The position numbers and the translations under genes were made by a program. Below are positions 16,119 through 25,181 of a stretch of DNA of 64,000 bases, piece after piece. The notes beneath the pieces were generated by a model that saw only the letters and a program-made list of their open reading frames with translations, was not told the origin of the DNA and did not search any database. Within the stretch, counting starts at the first letter, position 1, and every line of letters begins with the position of its first letter. The DNA comes from Pseudoalteromonas sp. A25 (GTDB lineage Bacteria > Pseudomonadota > Gammaproteobacteria > Enterobacterales > Alteromonadaceae), in the NCBI RefSeq assembly GCF_009176705.1, contig NZ_AP021846.1, forward strand, positions 1,830,001-1,894,000. Reading direction: 5' to 3'.

Positions 16119-16152
16119 TGGTAAACCTTGGTTGACTGGTTGGCGTTGACAA
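16119..16152. promoter_or_regulatory. Probable BirA operator between bioA and bioB
   Basis: TGGTAAACC (16119-16127) and CGTTGACAA (16144-16152) match the two halves of the proteobacterial BirA box (TTGTAAACC and GGTTTACAA) at eight and seven of nine positions, with a 16-base spacer. It lies immediately upstream of the bioA start codon and 89 bases before bioB, the place of the operator in other gammaproteobacteria. Binding by biotinyl-AMP-loaded BirA would repress both directions. Confidence 0.5.
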
Positions 16153-16240
16153 TACTACGACACAAAGTAGACTAAGCCAATAATCGTCAAGTTAACTGCA
16201 TTATTTTTGAGCAGAATTTAATAAAAAAGAGAATATAAAC

Positions 16241-17278
16241 ATGGCTACAGTTCGTCACGATTGGACATACGAAGAAGTAAAAGCATTATTTGAAATGCCG
16301 TTCAACGATTTATTATTTAAAGCTGCTAGTATTCACCGTGAGAACTTTAATCCTAACGAGGTACAGATCTCTACTTTACTTTCAATCAAAACCGGTGCCT
16401 GTCCAGAAGATTGTAAGTATTGCCCTCAATCAGGTCATTACAAAACAGACCTTGAACGTGAACGCCTTATGGAAGTCGAAAAGGTTGTTGAGCAAGCGCG
16501 TTTAGCTAAACAAAAGGGCGCAACACGTTTTTGTATGGGGGCAGCATGGTCAGATCCAAAAGACAGAGACATGCCTTATATTTCAAAAATGGTAAGAGAA
16601 GTCAAAGAGCTTGGCCTTGAAACATGTATGACGTTAGGTATGTTAGATAATGAAAAAGCACATGCCTTAAAAGATGCGGGTTTAGATTATTATAACCACA
16701 ACTTAGATACTTCCCCTGAATACTATCAGCAGATCATTACTACCCGTACATATCAAGATCGTTTAGATACTATTGGTAATGTTCGCGATGCAGGTATGAA
16801 AGTTTGTTCAGGTGGCATTGTAGGCATGGGCGAGCAAGCCGCAGACCGTTTTGGTCTATTAATGCAGTTGGCTAATCTCCCTCAGCAGCCCGAAAGTGTG
16901 CCGATCAATATGTTAGTAAAAGTAAAGGGAACGCCGCTTGAAGATGTTGAAGACCTAGATCATTTTGAGTTTGTTCGTACTATTGCAGTGGCAAGAATTA
17001 TGATGCCTAAAAGCTATGTACGCTTATCAGCGGGTCGTACGGCAATGAATGAACAAATGCAATCGATGTGTTTCTTTGCCGGTGCAAATTCAATTTTCTA
17101 TGGTGATAAATTGCTAACCACAGAAAACCCAGAAGCAGACGCCGATATGAACCTACTTAAAAAATTAGGTATGAAGCCTGAAGAGCATCATGACTACTCA
17201 GACGAAGCGTATGAAGCATCACTATCGTCAGCTATTGCTGATAAGGCAACTTCTGAGCTGTTTTACGAAGCAAATTAA
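16241..17278 (+). CDS. bioB: Biotin synthase
   Basis: 345 residues. A radical SAM enzyme that inserts sulfur into dethiobiotin. The SAM cluster cysteines are C54, C58 and C61 in [15 protein letters not shown], and the residues around [13 protein letters not shown] and [13 protein letters not shown] are those that bind substrate and the [2Fe-2S] cluster in the family. The C-terminal [13 protein letters not shown] block is also typical. It is the first gene of bioBFCD; its TAA overlaps the bioF ATG by one base. Confidence 0.97.
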   Translation: MATVRHDWTYEEVKALFEMPFNDLLFKAASIHRENFNPNEVQISTLLSIKTGACPEDCKYCPQSGHYKTDLERERLMEVEKVVEQARLAKQKGATRFCMGAAWSDPKDRDMPYISKMVREVKELGLETCMTLGMLDNEKAHALKDAGLDYYNHNLDTSPEYYQQIITTRTYQDRLDTIGNVRDAGMKVCSGGIVGMGEQAADRFGLLMQLANLPQQPESVPINMLVKVKGTPLEDVEDLDHFEFVRTIAVARIMMPKSYVRLSAGRTAMNEQMQSMCFFAGANSIFYGDKLLTTENPEADADMNLLKKLGMKPEEHHDYSDEAYEASLSSAIADKATSELFYEAN

Positions 17279-18417
17279 TGGCATTTGAGTTCATACAGCA
17301 AAGCTTGGCACAGCGAAAACATCAAGCGCTATTGAGGCAACGCGTGCATGTGCAACAAAGTAGTGCGCGTGAGATCACGATAGCGGGCAAAACCTATCTT
17401 AATTTTGCCAGTAATGACTATCTTGGACTTGCTGACTCGCAATTTGATGCTCAAACCAGTGAGACGGGCAGTAGAAGCTCGTCTTTGGTAACGGGTTATC
17501 AAAGTTGTCATAAGCAACTAGAAGAGCAACTGTGTGCGCTACTTGGTTTTGAATCGTCAATGCTGTTTAGCACAGGGTTTAGTGCAAATTCCAGTGTGTT
17601 AAAAACGTTGTTTAGTGAAGCCAACTCAACGCAAAGTTGTGCAATATTTCAAGATAAGCTCAATCACGCTAGTTTAATAGATGGCGCTTTGCAAAGCTCG
17701 GCAAAACATGTGCGCTTTAACCACAACGATATGTCTCATTTAAGGTCAAGGCTCGAAAAGTCACCCGCTCAGCACAAATTGATTGTAAGTGAGGGGGTGT
17801 TCTCAATGGATGGAGATACTGCACCACTCAATGAGTTATATCCTTTGCGAGACCAGCACAAGGCCTGGTTAATGTTAGATGACGCACATGCGTTTGGCGT
17901 TTTGGGCAAAGACGGGTTAGGTTCATGCCAATTACACCAAAACAAGCCTGACATTTTAGTGATCACATTTGGCAAGGCAATGGCAAGCCAAGGGGCTGCT
18001 GTGTTAAGCAGTAAAGCGTTTATTGACTACATGCTGCAGTTTAATAGGGATTATATATACTCAACAGCGATGTCTCCTGTAATGGTTAATGCCGCGTTAT
18101 TCCAGTTAAATAGACTGCTTGGCGCGCACCAGCAAAGAGATAAATTGCAAGCCAATATTAGTTTGTTCAAGCACTTATGTGACGAAGCAAAAATTTCGGT
18201 AATGCCATCAAATACACCGATCCAGCCGGTGGTATTAGGAAGTGCAGAAAATGTGTTACAAGTGCAAACGTCACTACAAAATAAGGGCGTATGGCTAAGT
18301 GCAATTCGCCCGCCAACGGTGCCTGCCAATACGGCTAGATTACGCATAACCATAACAGCGGCGCATCAAGAGCAAGATATTCATGAGCTGGTGCGACTGT
18401 TAGAGGCACACTTATGA
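17278..18417 (+). CDS. bioF: 8-amino-7-oxononanoate synthase
   Basis: 379 residues. A PLP-dependent alpha-oxoamine synthase that joins pimeloyl-ACP (or CoA) with alanine. The early FASNDYLGLA block, GSRSSSLVTGYQ, the aspartate in LMLDDAHAFGVLG and the PLP lysine K233 in TFGKAMASQGAA are present. It overlaps bioB by one base and ends in ATGA shared with bioC, so the operon is translationally coupled. Confidence 0.95.
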   Translation: MAFEFIQQSLAQRKHQALLRQRVHVQQSSAREITIAGKTYLNFASNDYLGLADSQFDAQTSETGSRSSSLVTGYQSCHKQLEEQLCALLGFESSMLFSTGFSANSSVLKTLFSEANSTQSCAIFQDKLNHASLIDGALQSSAKHVRFNHNDMSHLRSRLEKSPAQHKLIVSEGVFSMDGDTAPLNELYPLRDQHKAWLMLDDAHAFGVLGKDGLGSCQLHQNKPDILVITFGKAMASQGAAVLSSKAFIDYMLQFNRDYIYSTAMSPVMVNAALFQLNRLLGAHQQRDKLQANISLFKHLCDEAKISVMPSNTPIQPVVLGSAENVLQVQTSLQNKGVWLSAIRPPTVPANTARLRITITAAHQEQDIHELVRLLEAHL

Positions 18418-19202
18418 ATGCAATTGTACAACATATGAGTTTGTCGCACTCGCAGGTTAAGCAACATACAGCCGAGCGCTTCTCAAAAGCAGCCAAACAA
18501 TACCAGCAACATGCAAAAGTGCAGCAGCAAGCAGCGAGCAGGCTTTTTTCATTACTAAAAAGTGACTATAACTGTTTACTAGATTTAGGCGCAGGACCAT
18601 TATTGCACCACGAACATCTGCAAAAGTGTGCATCAAGCGTATTACATATCGATCTGAGTCATGGCATGTTGCGTCAAGGCCCTAGCAATACATGGCGTGT
18701 CTGTGCTGATATGGATAAGTTGCCATTACAAAGTGACAGCATTAGTGGCATTTTTTCCAATTTTGCAATTCAGTGGAGCGATGCGCCTGCACAGCTATTT
18801 AAAGAACTTGCGCGAGTGAGTAGACCTCGGGCACACGTGGTACTTTCTTCAGTATTGGATGGTTCTTTAAAAGAAATAGCTCAAGCGTGGAAAGCGCTAG
18901 ATGGGCAATGCCACATCAATCAATTTTTGACATTAGAACAATTGGAGTGGTTTGCACGTGATGCTGGATTTACCATCAAACAGTCGCAACAGGTATGTCT
19001 TAAAGACAGTTTTGCAAGTGCAAAGGATGCTCTAAAATCAGTTAAGAATATCGGCGCAAACCAGTTGCAAAATCAAAATACTAAGCAATCAGGCTTAATG
19101 GGAAAAAGACGGTACGAATCTTTACTTGCAAGCTACCCGCTTGAACATCAGCAAGCGGTTGTAAGCTATGAAGTTGCTATTATGGAACTAATTAAATTAT
19201 GA
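18414..19202 (+). CDS. bioC: Malonyl-ACP O-methyltransferase
   Basis: 262 residues. It methylates malonyl-ACP to start pimelate synthesis. The SAM-binding motif I is LLDLGAGPLLHHE, followed by the acidic HIDLSHGML strand and MDKLPLQSDSISGIFSNFAIQW, a class I methyltransferase pattern close to BioC of other gammaproteobacteria. ATG overlaps the bioF stop codon. A separate esterase such as BioH would be needed to release pimeloyl-ACP; none is seen in the window. Confidence 0.9.
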   Translation: MNAIVQHMSLSHSQVKQHTAERFSKAAKQYQQHAKVQQQAASRLFSLLKSDYNCLLDLGAGPLLHHEHLQKCASSVLHIDLSHGMLRQGPSNTWRVCADMDKLPLQSDSISGIFSNFAIQWSDAPAQLFKELARVSRPRAHVVLSSVLDGSLKEIAQAWKALDGQCHINQFLTLEQLEWFARDAGFTIKQSQQVCLKDSFASAKDALKSVKNIGANQLQNQNTKQSGLMGKRRYESLLASYPLEHQQAVVSYEVAIMELIKL

Positions 19203-19888
19203 GCGCATTTTTTATTACTGGCACAGACACCGAAGTTGGCAAAACGCATATTACGGCGCTACTACTGAAGTTCTTGGCTCAGCATAAACGCAAGGCTATA
19301 GGGTTCAAGCCGATTGCTGCCGGCGCAGAGGAAGCTTTTGGACAGCTAGTTAATGATGATGCGCTTACCTTGATGGAGTCTTCATCTGTTCATGGCAAGT
19401 ATGAACAAATAAATCCAATTTGCTTTGAACCCCCGATAGCCCCGCATATTGCTGCACAACAAGTCGGGGTTGAAATCACTTTGGATAAACTTAGCCATCA
19501 CTATCATGAGCTTGCGCAACTTGGTGCAGAATTTACCCTTGTTGAAGGAGCCGGTGGATGGGCACTGCCAATCAATGATACGCAGTACCTTTGTGATTGG
19601 GTGCAACAAGAGCAGTTGCCCGTTATTTTAGTGGTGGGCATGAAACTTGGTTGTTTAAATCATGCAATTTTGACCAATCATGCACTAAAAGCGCAGGGTG
19701 TTAAATGTGTTGGGTGGATCGCCAATCAAGTTGACCCTGATATGGCGAATTTTGATGAGAACCTGGAGAGTTTACGCAAACGTTTAGATGCACCTTTGTT
19801 AGCAGTAGCCCCTTATTGCGAAGACAAAGCTAAGCTGCAAATATACGCAGCTTTAACCGACTTATTTGGCATAAAACTACAGGGCTAA
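19199..19888 (+). CDS. bioD: Dethiobiotin synthetase
   Basis: 229 residues. It closes the ureido ring of dethiobiotin with CO2 and ATP. The P-loop is FITGTDTEVGKTHIT at the N-terminus; KPIAAGAE and LVEGAGGWALPIN are the other family blocks. It overlaps bioC through ATGA and ends the operon, with a hairpin at the stop codon. Confidence 0.95.
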   Translation: MSAFFITGTDTEVGKTHITALLLKFLAQHKRKAIGFKPIAAGAEEAFGQLVNDDALTLMESSSVHGKYEQINPICFEPPIAPHIAAQQVGVEITLDKLSHHYHELAQLGAEFTLVEGAGGWALPINDTQYLCDWVQQEQLPVILVVGMKLGCLNHAILTNHALKAQGVKCVGWIANQVDPDMANFDENLESLRKRLDAPLLAVAPYCEDKAKLQIYAALTDLFGIKLQG

Positions 19889-19904
19889 TGACAAGCATTA
19901 GCCC
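19882..19904 (+). terminator. Hairpin at the bioD stop codon
   Basis: GGGCTAATG (19882-19890) and CATTAGCCC (19896-19904) pair perfectly around a five-base loop; the bioD TAA lies within the left arm. No long T run follows. It separates bioD from a convergent small gene. Confidence 0.5.
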
Positions 19905-19915
19905 CAAATTATTTA

Positions 19916-20119
19916 CTAACCGTTAGTTGAGTTTTGTTTTAGGTAATTGGGTAAGAGCTCTTCAACTATCTTTTTTGCGGGGATAGTGTAGCGCACGCCG
20001 CTAAACATCACCGATGTATGTTCATCAATTCCCGTTATCCCAGTTAACGTCCAGCCTTCTCCTCGTTCGGGGCAAAGAACCTTAGTGGTTGGTGGGATCA
20101 CTTTAAATTCGTCTGACAT
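19916..20119 (-). CDS. Hypothetical small protein, 67 residues
   Basis: The ATG at 20119 is preferred over a GTG two codons upstream because GGAG lies five bases before it. The sequence (MSDEFKVIPPTTKVLCPERG and on) looks like a small compact beta-rich cytosolic protein with a basic-acidic mix and no membrane segment. No family is recognised. It converges on bioD. Confidence 0.5.
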   Translation of the reverse strand: MSDEFKVIPPTTKVLCPERGEGWTLTGITGIDEHTSVMFSGVRYTIPAKKIVEELLPNYLKQNSTNG

Positions 20120-20196
20120 AATCACTCCACGTTAGACTTATTTTTGCTGCCTAGTTTATACTAATTTAGCAAATTGCCAATTGAGAACTCACACAA

Positions 20197-20688
20197 ATGC
20201 AGTTACTAACCTCAAGGCTGCTCCTTAAGCCGATCACTTATCGTGATAGCGCAAAGCTGCATGCACTTTTAAATGACCCTCTGATCTCTCGGTATAACGA
20301 TTATGGCTGCAGTGTTTCACAACTGGATGTAAGAGCACTGATCCAATGGGATTTAGAGCAAAGTTATTTGGGTTTAGGCAACCGGTTAACCATAAATTGC
20401 AAAATAAATGGCATGATAGGCTGCGTAGGGCTTTATGAGTATAACCGCGCGTTGCGTGAAGTATATATCGGCTTTGAACTATCGCCGTCTCAATGGGGAA
20501 TGGGATTGATGGCTGAGGCTATAGAATGTGTTATCTCGAATATAAGCCAACTAATTGATGTTAAAGGTAACATTAATTTGTTGGCTCGGGTGCAAGCTGA
20601 TAACTTACGCTCTGTTAAGTTACTAGAGCGTCAAGGATTTATTAAATTAGAGTCTAATGATTATAGTAAGTTGGTTATGATTACATAA
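20197..20688 (+). CDS. GNAT-family N-acetyltransferase (RimJ/RimL type)
   Basis: 163 residues. Begins TSRLLLKPITYRDSAKLHALL, the usual RimJ/RimL start, followed by GCVGLYEYN and the acetyl-CoA binding region GFELSPSQWGMGLMAEAI, where the expected R/Q-x-x-G-x-G/A loop is somewhat changed (QWGMGLM). The end NLRSVKLLERQGFIK is typical. It would transfer acetyl from acetyl-CoA to an amine, substrate unknown. Confidence 0.8.
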   Translation: MQLLTSRLLLKPITYRDSAKLHALLNDPLISRYNDYGCSVSQLDVRALIQWDLEQSYLGLGNRLTINCKINGMIGCVGLYEYNRALREVYIGFELSPSQWGMGLMAEAIECVISNISQLIDVKGNINLLARVQADNLRSVKLLERQGFIKLESNDYSKLVMIT

Positions 20689-20703
20689 GTTAATGTAGCG
20701 AGC

Positions 20704-21225
20704 TTATTGAATGGATTGCAGCTTATTGCTCAATAAGCGCACTAGCGAATCAACCGTCGAATTATCATCGTTCAGTCCTACCAACAGCGTCATAAAGTAA
20801 CAGTCCATCATAATGTCAGCCTTGTGCACGTCATAAGGCTGACCTGCAAATAGCATTTGCTTAAATGCGTCTAGTTGAGCTGAAAAATAATCTTGTTGCC
20901 AAATAATGCCAGATAAAAGCTCTTTACTGAATTCTCGATTACTTAAGTAAAATTGGTAAAGGTATTTCGCATAGTGCCTAAGTCTTAGCCTTGGCGTATG
21001 AAGCTTCTCAGTTTCAGAAGCTTGCGCTAAAACCAGCTCAATTTGGTGGTGCATAGCAGTTTTCAAAATATCTAACTTAGTTGGAAAGTGAGAGAAAACG
21101 GTGCCTGTAGCAACCCCTGCTAATTGGGAAATCTGCCGAGTTGTTGTTTGAACATAACCATGTTCAATGAATAACTGCCAGCTAGCATCAAGAATACTCT
21201 GCTTTGTTGATGTTTTTTTATTCAT
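20704..21225 (-). CDS. TetR/AcrR family transcriptional regulator
   Basis: 173 residues. The N-terminal helix-turn-helix (SILDASWQLFIEHGYVQTTT then ISQLAGVATGTVFSHFPTK) is a clear TetR_N domain; the C-terminal ligand domain is not recognised. It is divergent from a small membrane gene, with two identical palindromes between them that probably are its operators. Autoregulation and control of the neighbour are inferred. Confidence 0.85.
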   Translation of the reverse strand: MNKKTSTKQSILDASWQLFIEHGYVQTTTRQISQLAGVATGTVFSHFPTKLDILKTAMHHQIELVLAQASETEKLHTPRLRLRHYAKYLYQFYLSNREFSKELLSGIIWQQDYFSAQLDAFKQMLFAGQPYDVHKADIMMDCYFMTLLVGLNDDNSTVDSLVRLLSNKLQSIQ

Positions 21226-21294
21226 ATGAAATCCAGTGTGTTAGATGCTATTAGTTTAACACAGAGAGAAAAAAACAAACAAATCACTTGAAAT

Positions 21295-21328
21295 TGAGCG
21301 CGCTCATAAACAATAATGAGCGCGCTCA
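21295..21328. promoter_or_regulatory. Double TetR-type operator
   Basis: The perfect 12-base palindrome TGAGCGCGCTCA occurs twice, at 21295-21306 and 21317-21328, with centres 22 bases apart, about two helical turns. The whole block is itself an inverted repeat (AATTGAGCG at one end, CGCTCAATT at the other). It lies between the TetR gene start and the divergent gene. Confidence 0.75.
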
Positions 21329-21361
21329 ATTTGATTAACGTATTATTAAGGATGGCGTAGT

Positions 21362-21559
21362 GTGATAATTTTAGGATATATGTTGTTTTTACCTTTTATT
21401 TGTTTTTATAGTTTTGTTTTAGGTCCTGTTTTGAAATGCGTGTTGATCCCAGGCGGGTTGGCCATTTTGATGTTGATTATGGGCCCCAAAGAGTTCATGT
21501 ACAGTATGAACAGAGCGCAACAATCGCGTTCACCTAACAAACGTGTAGAACTAACATAG
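21362..21559 (+). CDS. Small membrane protein under probable TetR control
   Basis: 65 residues from GTG 21362 with AAGGA nine bases upstream. Two hydrophobic segments (about 3-20 and 25-42) are followed by a polar basic tail. No family recognised. Its start is about 33 bases beyond the double palindrome, so it is the obvious target of the divergent regulator. Confidence 0.5.
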   Translation: MIILGYMLFLPFICFYSFVLGPVLKCVLIPGGLAILMLIMGPKEFMYSMNRAQQSRSPNKRVELT

Positions 21560-21652
21560 TTTTACGCTCCAGATTAGTTTAAAATTGGGTTTTTAGGTTT
21601 CGGGTTGTCTGTTTGTAACAGTCGCCCAAGATAACTTTCCTAGGAGCCCACT

Positions 21653-23245
21653 ATTTTAAGCGCAGCTAATGTCACCATGCAGTTTGGTGCAAAACCTCTT
21701 TTCGAGAACATTTCAGTAAAGTTTGGCGATGGTAATCGTTATGGTCTAATTGGAGCAAATGGGTGTGGTAAATCTACATTTATGAAAATCTTAGGCTCTG
21801 AACTTGAGCCAAGCACGGGTAATGTGAGCGTCTCGCCAAATACACGTTTAGCCAAGTTAAGCCAGGACCAGTTTGCCTATGAAGAATACAGCGTTATTGA
21901 CACTGTAATTATGGGTCACAAAGAGCTATGGGCGGTTAAATCAGAGCGCGATCGCATTTATTCTTTGCCAGAGATGAGTGAAGAAGATGGAATGAAGGTG
22001 GCTGATTTAGAAACCGAATTTGCCGAAATGGATGGTTACTCAGCGGATTCTAAAGCTGGTGAATTGCTCTTAGGGGTGGGCATTCCAACAGAGCAACATT
22101 ATGGTCCTATGTCAGAAATAGCACCCGGTTTTAAACTGCGCGTTTTACTAGCGCAAGTTTTGTTTGCCGATCCTGATATCATGCTGCTCGATGAGCCGAC
22201 CAACAACTTGGACATTTATACCATAAAGTGGCTTGAGGATGTGCTTAATCAACGCGACTGCACCATGATTATTATCTCTCACGATCGTCACTTTTTAAAC
22301 TCTGTTTGCACCCACATGGCAGATATTGATTACGGTGAACTGAGAGTTTATCCAGGTAATTACGATGAGTATATGTTTGCCGCAACGCAAGCTCGAGAGA
22401 AGTTACTTAGTGAAAACGCGAAAAAGAAAGCGCAAATTGCAGAGCTTCAACAGTTCGTTTCGCGATTCTCTGCAAACGCTTCTAAAGCAAAGCAGGCCAC
22501 GTCTCGTGCTAAGCAAATTGATAAAATTCAATTAGATGAAGTTAAAGCATCATCTCGTCAGACGCCATTTATTCGTTTTGAACAATCAAAACAGTTATTT
22601 AGAAATGCACTTGAAATATCGAGCTTGTCACAAGGCTATGAAAGCACATTATTTAGTGGTTTAGAAGCCCTTGTTGAAGTGGGTGAGCGTATCGCTATCA
22701 TCGGTGAAAACGGTGTGGGTAAATCTACTTTGTTACATACACTTGCTGGGCGATTAGCGCCAAAGGCGGGTGAGTTTAAATGGTCTGAAAATGCTAATAT
22801 TGGTTACTATGCTCAAGACCATGCGGACGAATTTGAAAAAGATAGAACTGTATTTGAGTGGATGGAACAATGGCAGCAAGAAGGTGATGATGAACAAGTT
22901 GTTCGTAGTTACTTAGGGCGTATGTTGTTCTCTCAAAATGATATTAAGAAGCCGGTAAAAGTACTTTCTGGTGGTGAGCAAGGCCGCATGTTATTTGGTA
23001 AGTTAATGATGCACAAGCACAATATCTTACTAATGGATGAGCCAACAAACCACATGGATATGGAATCAATTGAAGCATTAAATTTGGCACTAGAACAATA
23101 TGAAGGCACGCTGTTCTTTGTATCTCATGATAGACAATTCGTGTCCTCATTGGCGACTCGAATATGGGAAATTAAAGATGGTAAGATTATTGACTTTAGA
23201 GGCAACTACGAAGAGTACTTAGCAACACAAGAGCAAGCTAAGTAA
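21653..23245 (+). CDS. ybiT: ABC-F family ATPase, YbiT-like, with probable ATT start
   Basis: About 530 residues. Two ABC ATPase domains: Walker [10 protein letters not shown] and GENGVGKST, Walker [10 protein letters not shown] and LLMDEPTNH, and ABC signatures [12 protein letters not shown] and [11 protein letters not shown] charged linker joins them. ABC-F proteins act on the ribosome, not in transport. The first ATG is at 21677, but codons upstream in frame (ATT TTA AGC GCA GCT AAT GTC ACC ATG) encode [11 protein letters not shown], which matches the conserved N-terminus of YbiT, and AGGAG sits six bases before the ATT at 21653. No ATG, GTG or TTG is available there. I therefore place the start at ATT. 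Confidence 0.85.
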   Translation: MLSAANVTMQFGAKPLFENISVKFGDGNRYGLIGANGCGKSTFMKILGSELEPSTGNVSVSPNTRLAKLSQDQFAYEEYSVIDTVIMGHKELWAVKSERDRIYSLPEMSEEDGMKVADLETEFAEMDGYSADSKAGELLLGVGIPTEQHYGPMSEIAPGFKLRVLLAQVLFADPDIMLLDEPTNNLDIYTIKWLEDVLNQRDCTMIIISHDRHFLNSVCTHMADIDYGELRVYPGNYDEYMFAATQAREKLLSENAKKKAQIAELQQFVSRFSANASKAKQATSRAKQIDKIQLDEVKASSRQTPFIRFEQSKQLFRNALEISSLSQGYESTLFSGLEALVEVGERIAIIGENGVGKSTLLHTLAGRLAPKAGEFKWSENANIGYYAQDHADEFEKDRTVFEWMEQWQQEGDDEQVVRSYLGRMLFSQNDIKKPVKVLSGGEQGRMLFGKLMMHKHNILLMDEPTNHMDMESIEALNLALEQYEGTLFFVSHDRQFVSSLATRIWEIKDGKIIDFRGNYEEYLATQEQAK

Positions 23246-23256
23246 CAGAATAAAAG

Positions 23257-23277
23257 CCGCGCTTATGCGCGGTTTTT
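23257..23277 (+). terminator. Intrinsic terminator after the ABC-F gene
   Basis: CCGCGC (23257-23262), loop TTAT, GCGCGG (23267-23272), then five T. The region from here to purE (23278-23489) shows an inverted repeat TTTTGAG / CTCAAAA around 23415-23445 and otherwise no recognised signal. Confidence 0.85.
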
Positions 23278-23489
23278 AATTGCGATAAGATTATTCAATT
23301 ACAGTATACCCGCGCTTTTAAAGTGCTTATCTTATCCAAAGGGCCCAGTTTGCAGGCCTCAAAACAATGGTATTACCTCGCTATTTAGGTATAATACCGC
23401 GCAAAAATTAATGTTGTTTTGAGTACCCCAATTATTGCTCAAAACAGTTTTTTATAACGTATCGTTACATTCAATACCGAGGATTTATT

Positions 23490-23972
23490 ATGACGGTTGG
23501 CATTATCATGGGTTCAAAGTCCGATTGGCCTACAATGCAGCATGCAGCAGACATGCTAGACAAATTTGGCATCGAATATGAGACAAAAGTTGTTTCAGCT
23601 CACCGTACTCCTCAATTACTTGCAGATTATGCATCGAGTGCTGCAGAGCGTGGCATTAAAGTGATCATTGCAGGTGCAGGCGGCGCTGCACATTTACCTG
23701 GTATGGCTGCAGCATTTACAAGTTTGCCAGTATTAGGCGTACCAGTTAAATCTAAAACTTTAAACGGTGTTGATTCTTTGCTGTCTATCTGTCAAATGCC
23801 AAAAGGGGTTGCAGTGGGTACCTTGGCGATAGGTGACGCTGGGGCTGCAAATGCAGGATTGCTAGCGGCGCAGATATTAGGTTGTCAACAGCCAGAGATT
23901 TTTGCCAAGGTCGAAGCGTTCAGAAAAGAACAAACCGAGACCGTGTTAGCTAATCCAAATCCAGCCGAGTAA
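23490..23972 (+). CDS. purE: N5-carboxyaminoimidazole ribonucleotide mutase
   Basis: 160 residues. It moves the carboxylate of N5-CAIR to give CAIR in purine synthesis. The family signature is complete: [10 protein letters not shown] with substrate-binding S and D, VVSAHRTP with the catalytic histidine, and [12 protein letters not shown]. AAlmost the whole protein is the single PurE domain. Two bases separate it from purK, so they form one operon. GAGGA precedes the ATG. Confidence 0.95.
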   Translation: MTVGIIMGSKSDWPTMQHAADMLDKFGIEYETKVVSAHRTPQLLADYASSAAERGIKVIIAGAGGAAHLPGMAAAFTSLPVLGVPVKSKTLNGVDSLLSICQMPKGVAVGTLAIGDAGAANAGLLAAQILGCQQPEIFAKVEAFRKEQTETVLANPNPAE

Positions 23973-23973
23973 T

Positions 23974-25122
23974 ATGAATATTTTAGTTTTAGGAGCAGGG
24001 CAACTTGCTCGTATGATGAGCTTATCGTCGACTCATCTTGACCTACATGTTCTTGCGTATGATGTTGCTTCAAAGCAAGTAATGAATCCTGTTACCTTTG
24101 ACGTGACGTCGTACACGTTAGCGCAAGCAATTGAAAGAAGTGACGCTATTACTGCTGAGTTTGAACATATACCTCACGACGTGCTGACTTTATGCGCGCA
24201 AAGCGGCAAGTTCTATCCAGGCGAACAGGCAATAAAAACCGGTGGCGACAGAGCCTTGGAAAAAGCATTGTTGGATAAGGCAAAAGTTGCGTGTGCACCA
24301 TATCAGTTAATTACTGAAAAAAGCCATTTTTTAACTGCGATTGACAGCCTAGATCTGCCGCTTGTTGTAAAAACCTGTCAAGCAGGATACGACGGTAAAG
24401 GACAATGGCGTGTTAAGAGTAAAGATGATGTCGAATCTATTTGGTCAGAAATGGCGCAATTCCTCGCATCAGGCACAGACACGTTACCACATACCATTAT
24501 TGCTGAAAAAATGATCCCCTTTGATAGAGAAGTATCAATTATTGGGGTTCGTGATAAGCATGGTGAATGCAAAATATATCCGTTAACGGAAAACCAGCAT
24601 ACTAATGGCGTTTTAACGTTATCGATAGCAGGTAAAGAAAAGCCCACAATAGAGCAACAAGCTAAAGATGCATTTAATGCGTTGGCGCAAGAGCTGGATT
24701 ACGTTGGTGTGCTAGCCATTGAGTTTTTTGATGTGCAAGGGCAACTATTGGTTAATGAAATAGCGCCACGCGTGCACAACTCAGGGCATTGGACTCAGCA
24801 AGGGTGTCATGTAAGCCAATTTGAAAACCATATGCGTGCAGTGGCTGGCCTGCCGTTAGGGTCAACAGAACTATTACGACCAACTGCGATGATTAATGTG
24901 CTTGGGCAGGCTGCAATTCCTACACAAGTGTTAGCAGTAAGCGATACGACGAGTCATTGGTATGGCAAGTCGGCGAAGCCGGGTCGAAAAATGGGGCATA
25001 TCAATGTATCGGGCAGTGATTTGTTGCAACTAAGTGAGCGCTTGGAGCAACTTGCCAAAGTGCTACCTGAACAGGATTACCCTGGAGTGTCACAAACTGC
25101 GCATAACCTCAAAGGTATTTGA
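23974..25122 (+). CDS. purK: N5-carboxyaminoimidazole ribonucleotide synthase
   Basis: 382 residues. An ATP-grasp enzyme making N5-CAIR from AIR, bicarbonate and ATP. VLGAGQLARMM starts the N-terminal Rossmann-like domain; KTCQAGYDGKGQWRV is the glycine-rich ATP-binding loop; NEIAPRVHNSGHWT carries the metal and substrate residues. It directly follows purE. Confidence 0.95.
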   Translation: MNILVLGAGQLARMMSLSSTHLDLHVLAYDVASKQVMNPVTFDVTSYTLAQAIERSDAITAEFEHIPHDVLTLCAQSGKFYPGEQAIKTGGDRALEKALLDKAKVACAPYQLITEKSHFLTAIDSLDLPLVVKTCQAGYDGKGQWRVKSKDDVESIWSEMAQFLASGTDTLPHTIIAEKMIPFDREVSIIGVRDKHGECKIYPLTENQHTNGVLTLSIAGKEKPTIEQQAKDAFNALAQELDYVGVLAIEFFDVQGQLLVNEIAPRVHNSGHWTQQGCHVSQFENHMRAVAGLPLGSTELLRPTAMINVLGQAAIPTQVLAVSDTTSHWYGKSAKPGRKMGHINVSGSDLLQLSERLEQLAKVLPEQDYPGVSQTAHNLKGI

Positions 25123-25128
25123 GTTTTT

Positions 25129-25155
25129 AAAAAGCCGAGTTTAGCTCGGCTTTTT
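25129..25155 (+). terminator. Intrinsic terminator after purK
   Basis: AAAAAGCCGAG (25129-25139) pairs with CTCGGCTTTTT (25145-25155) around a five-base loop; the right arm ends in the T run. Confidence 0.9.
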
Positions 25156-25181
25156 AATGCATATAAGAAAGATAATTACCC

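Noticed and set aside
23278-23489. PurR operator before purE
   Set aside because: No stretch close to the ACGCAAACGTTTTCGT-type consensus was seen.
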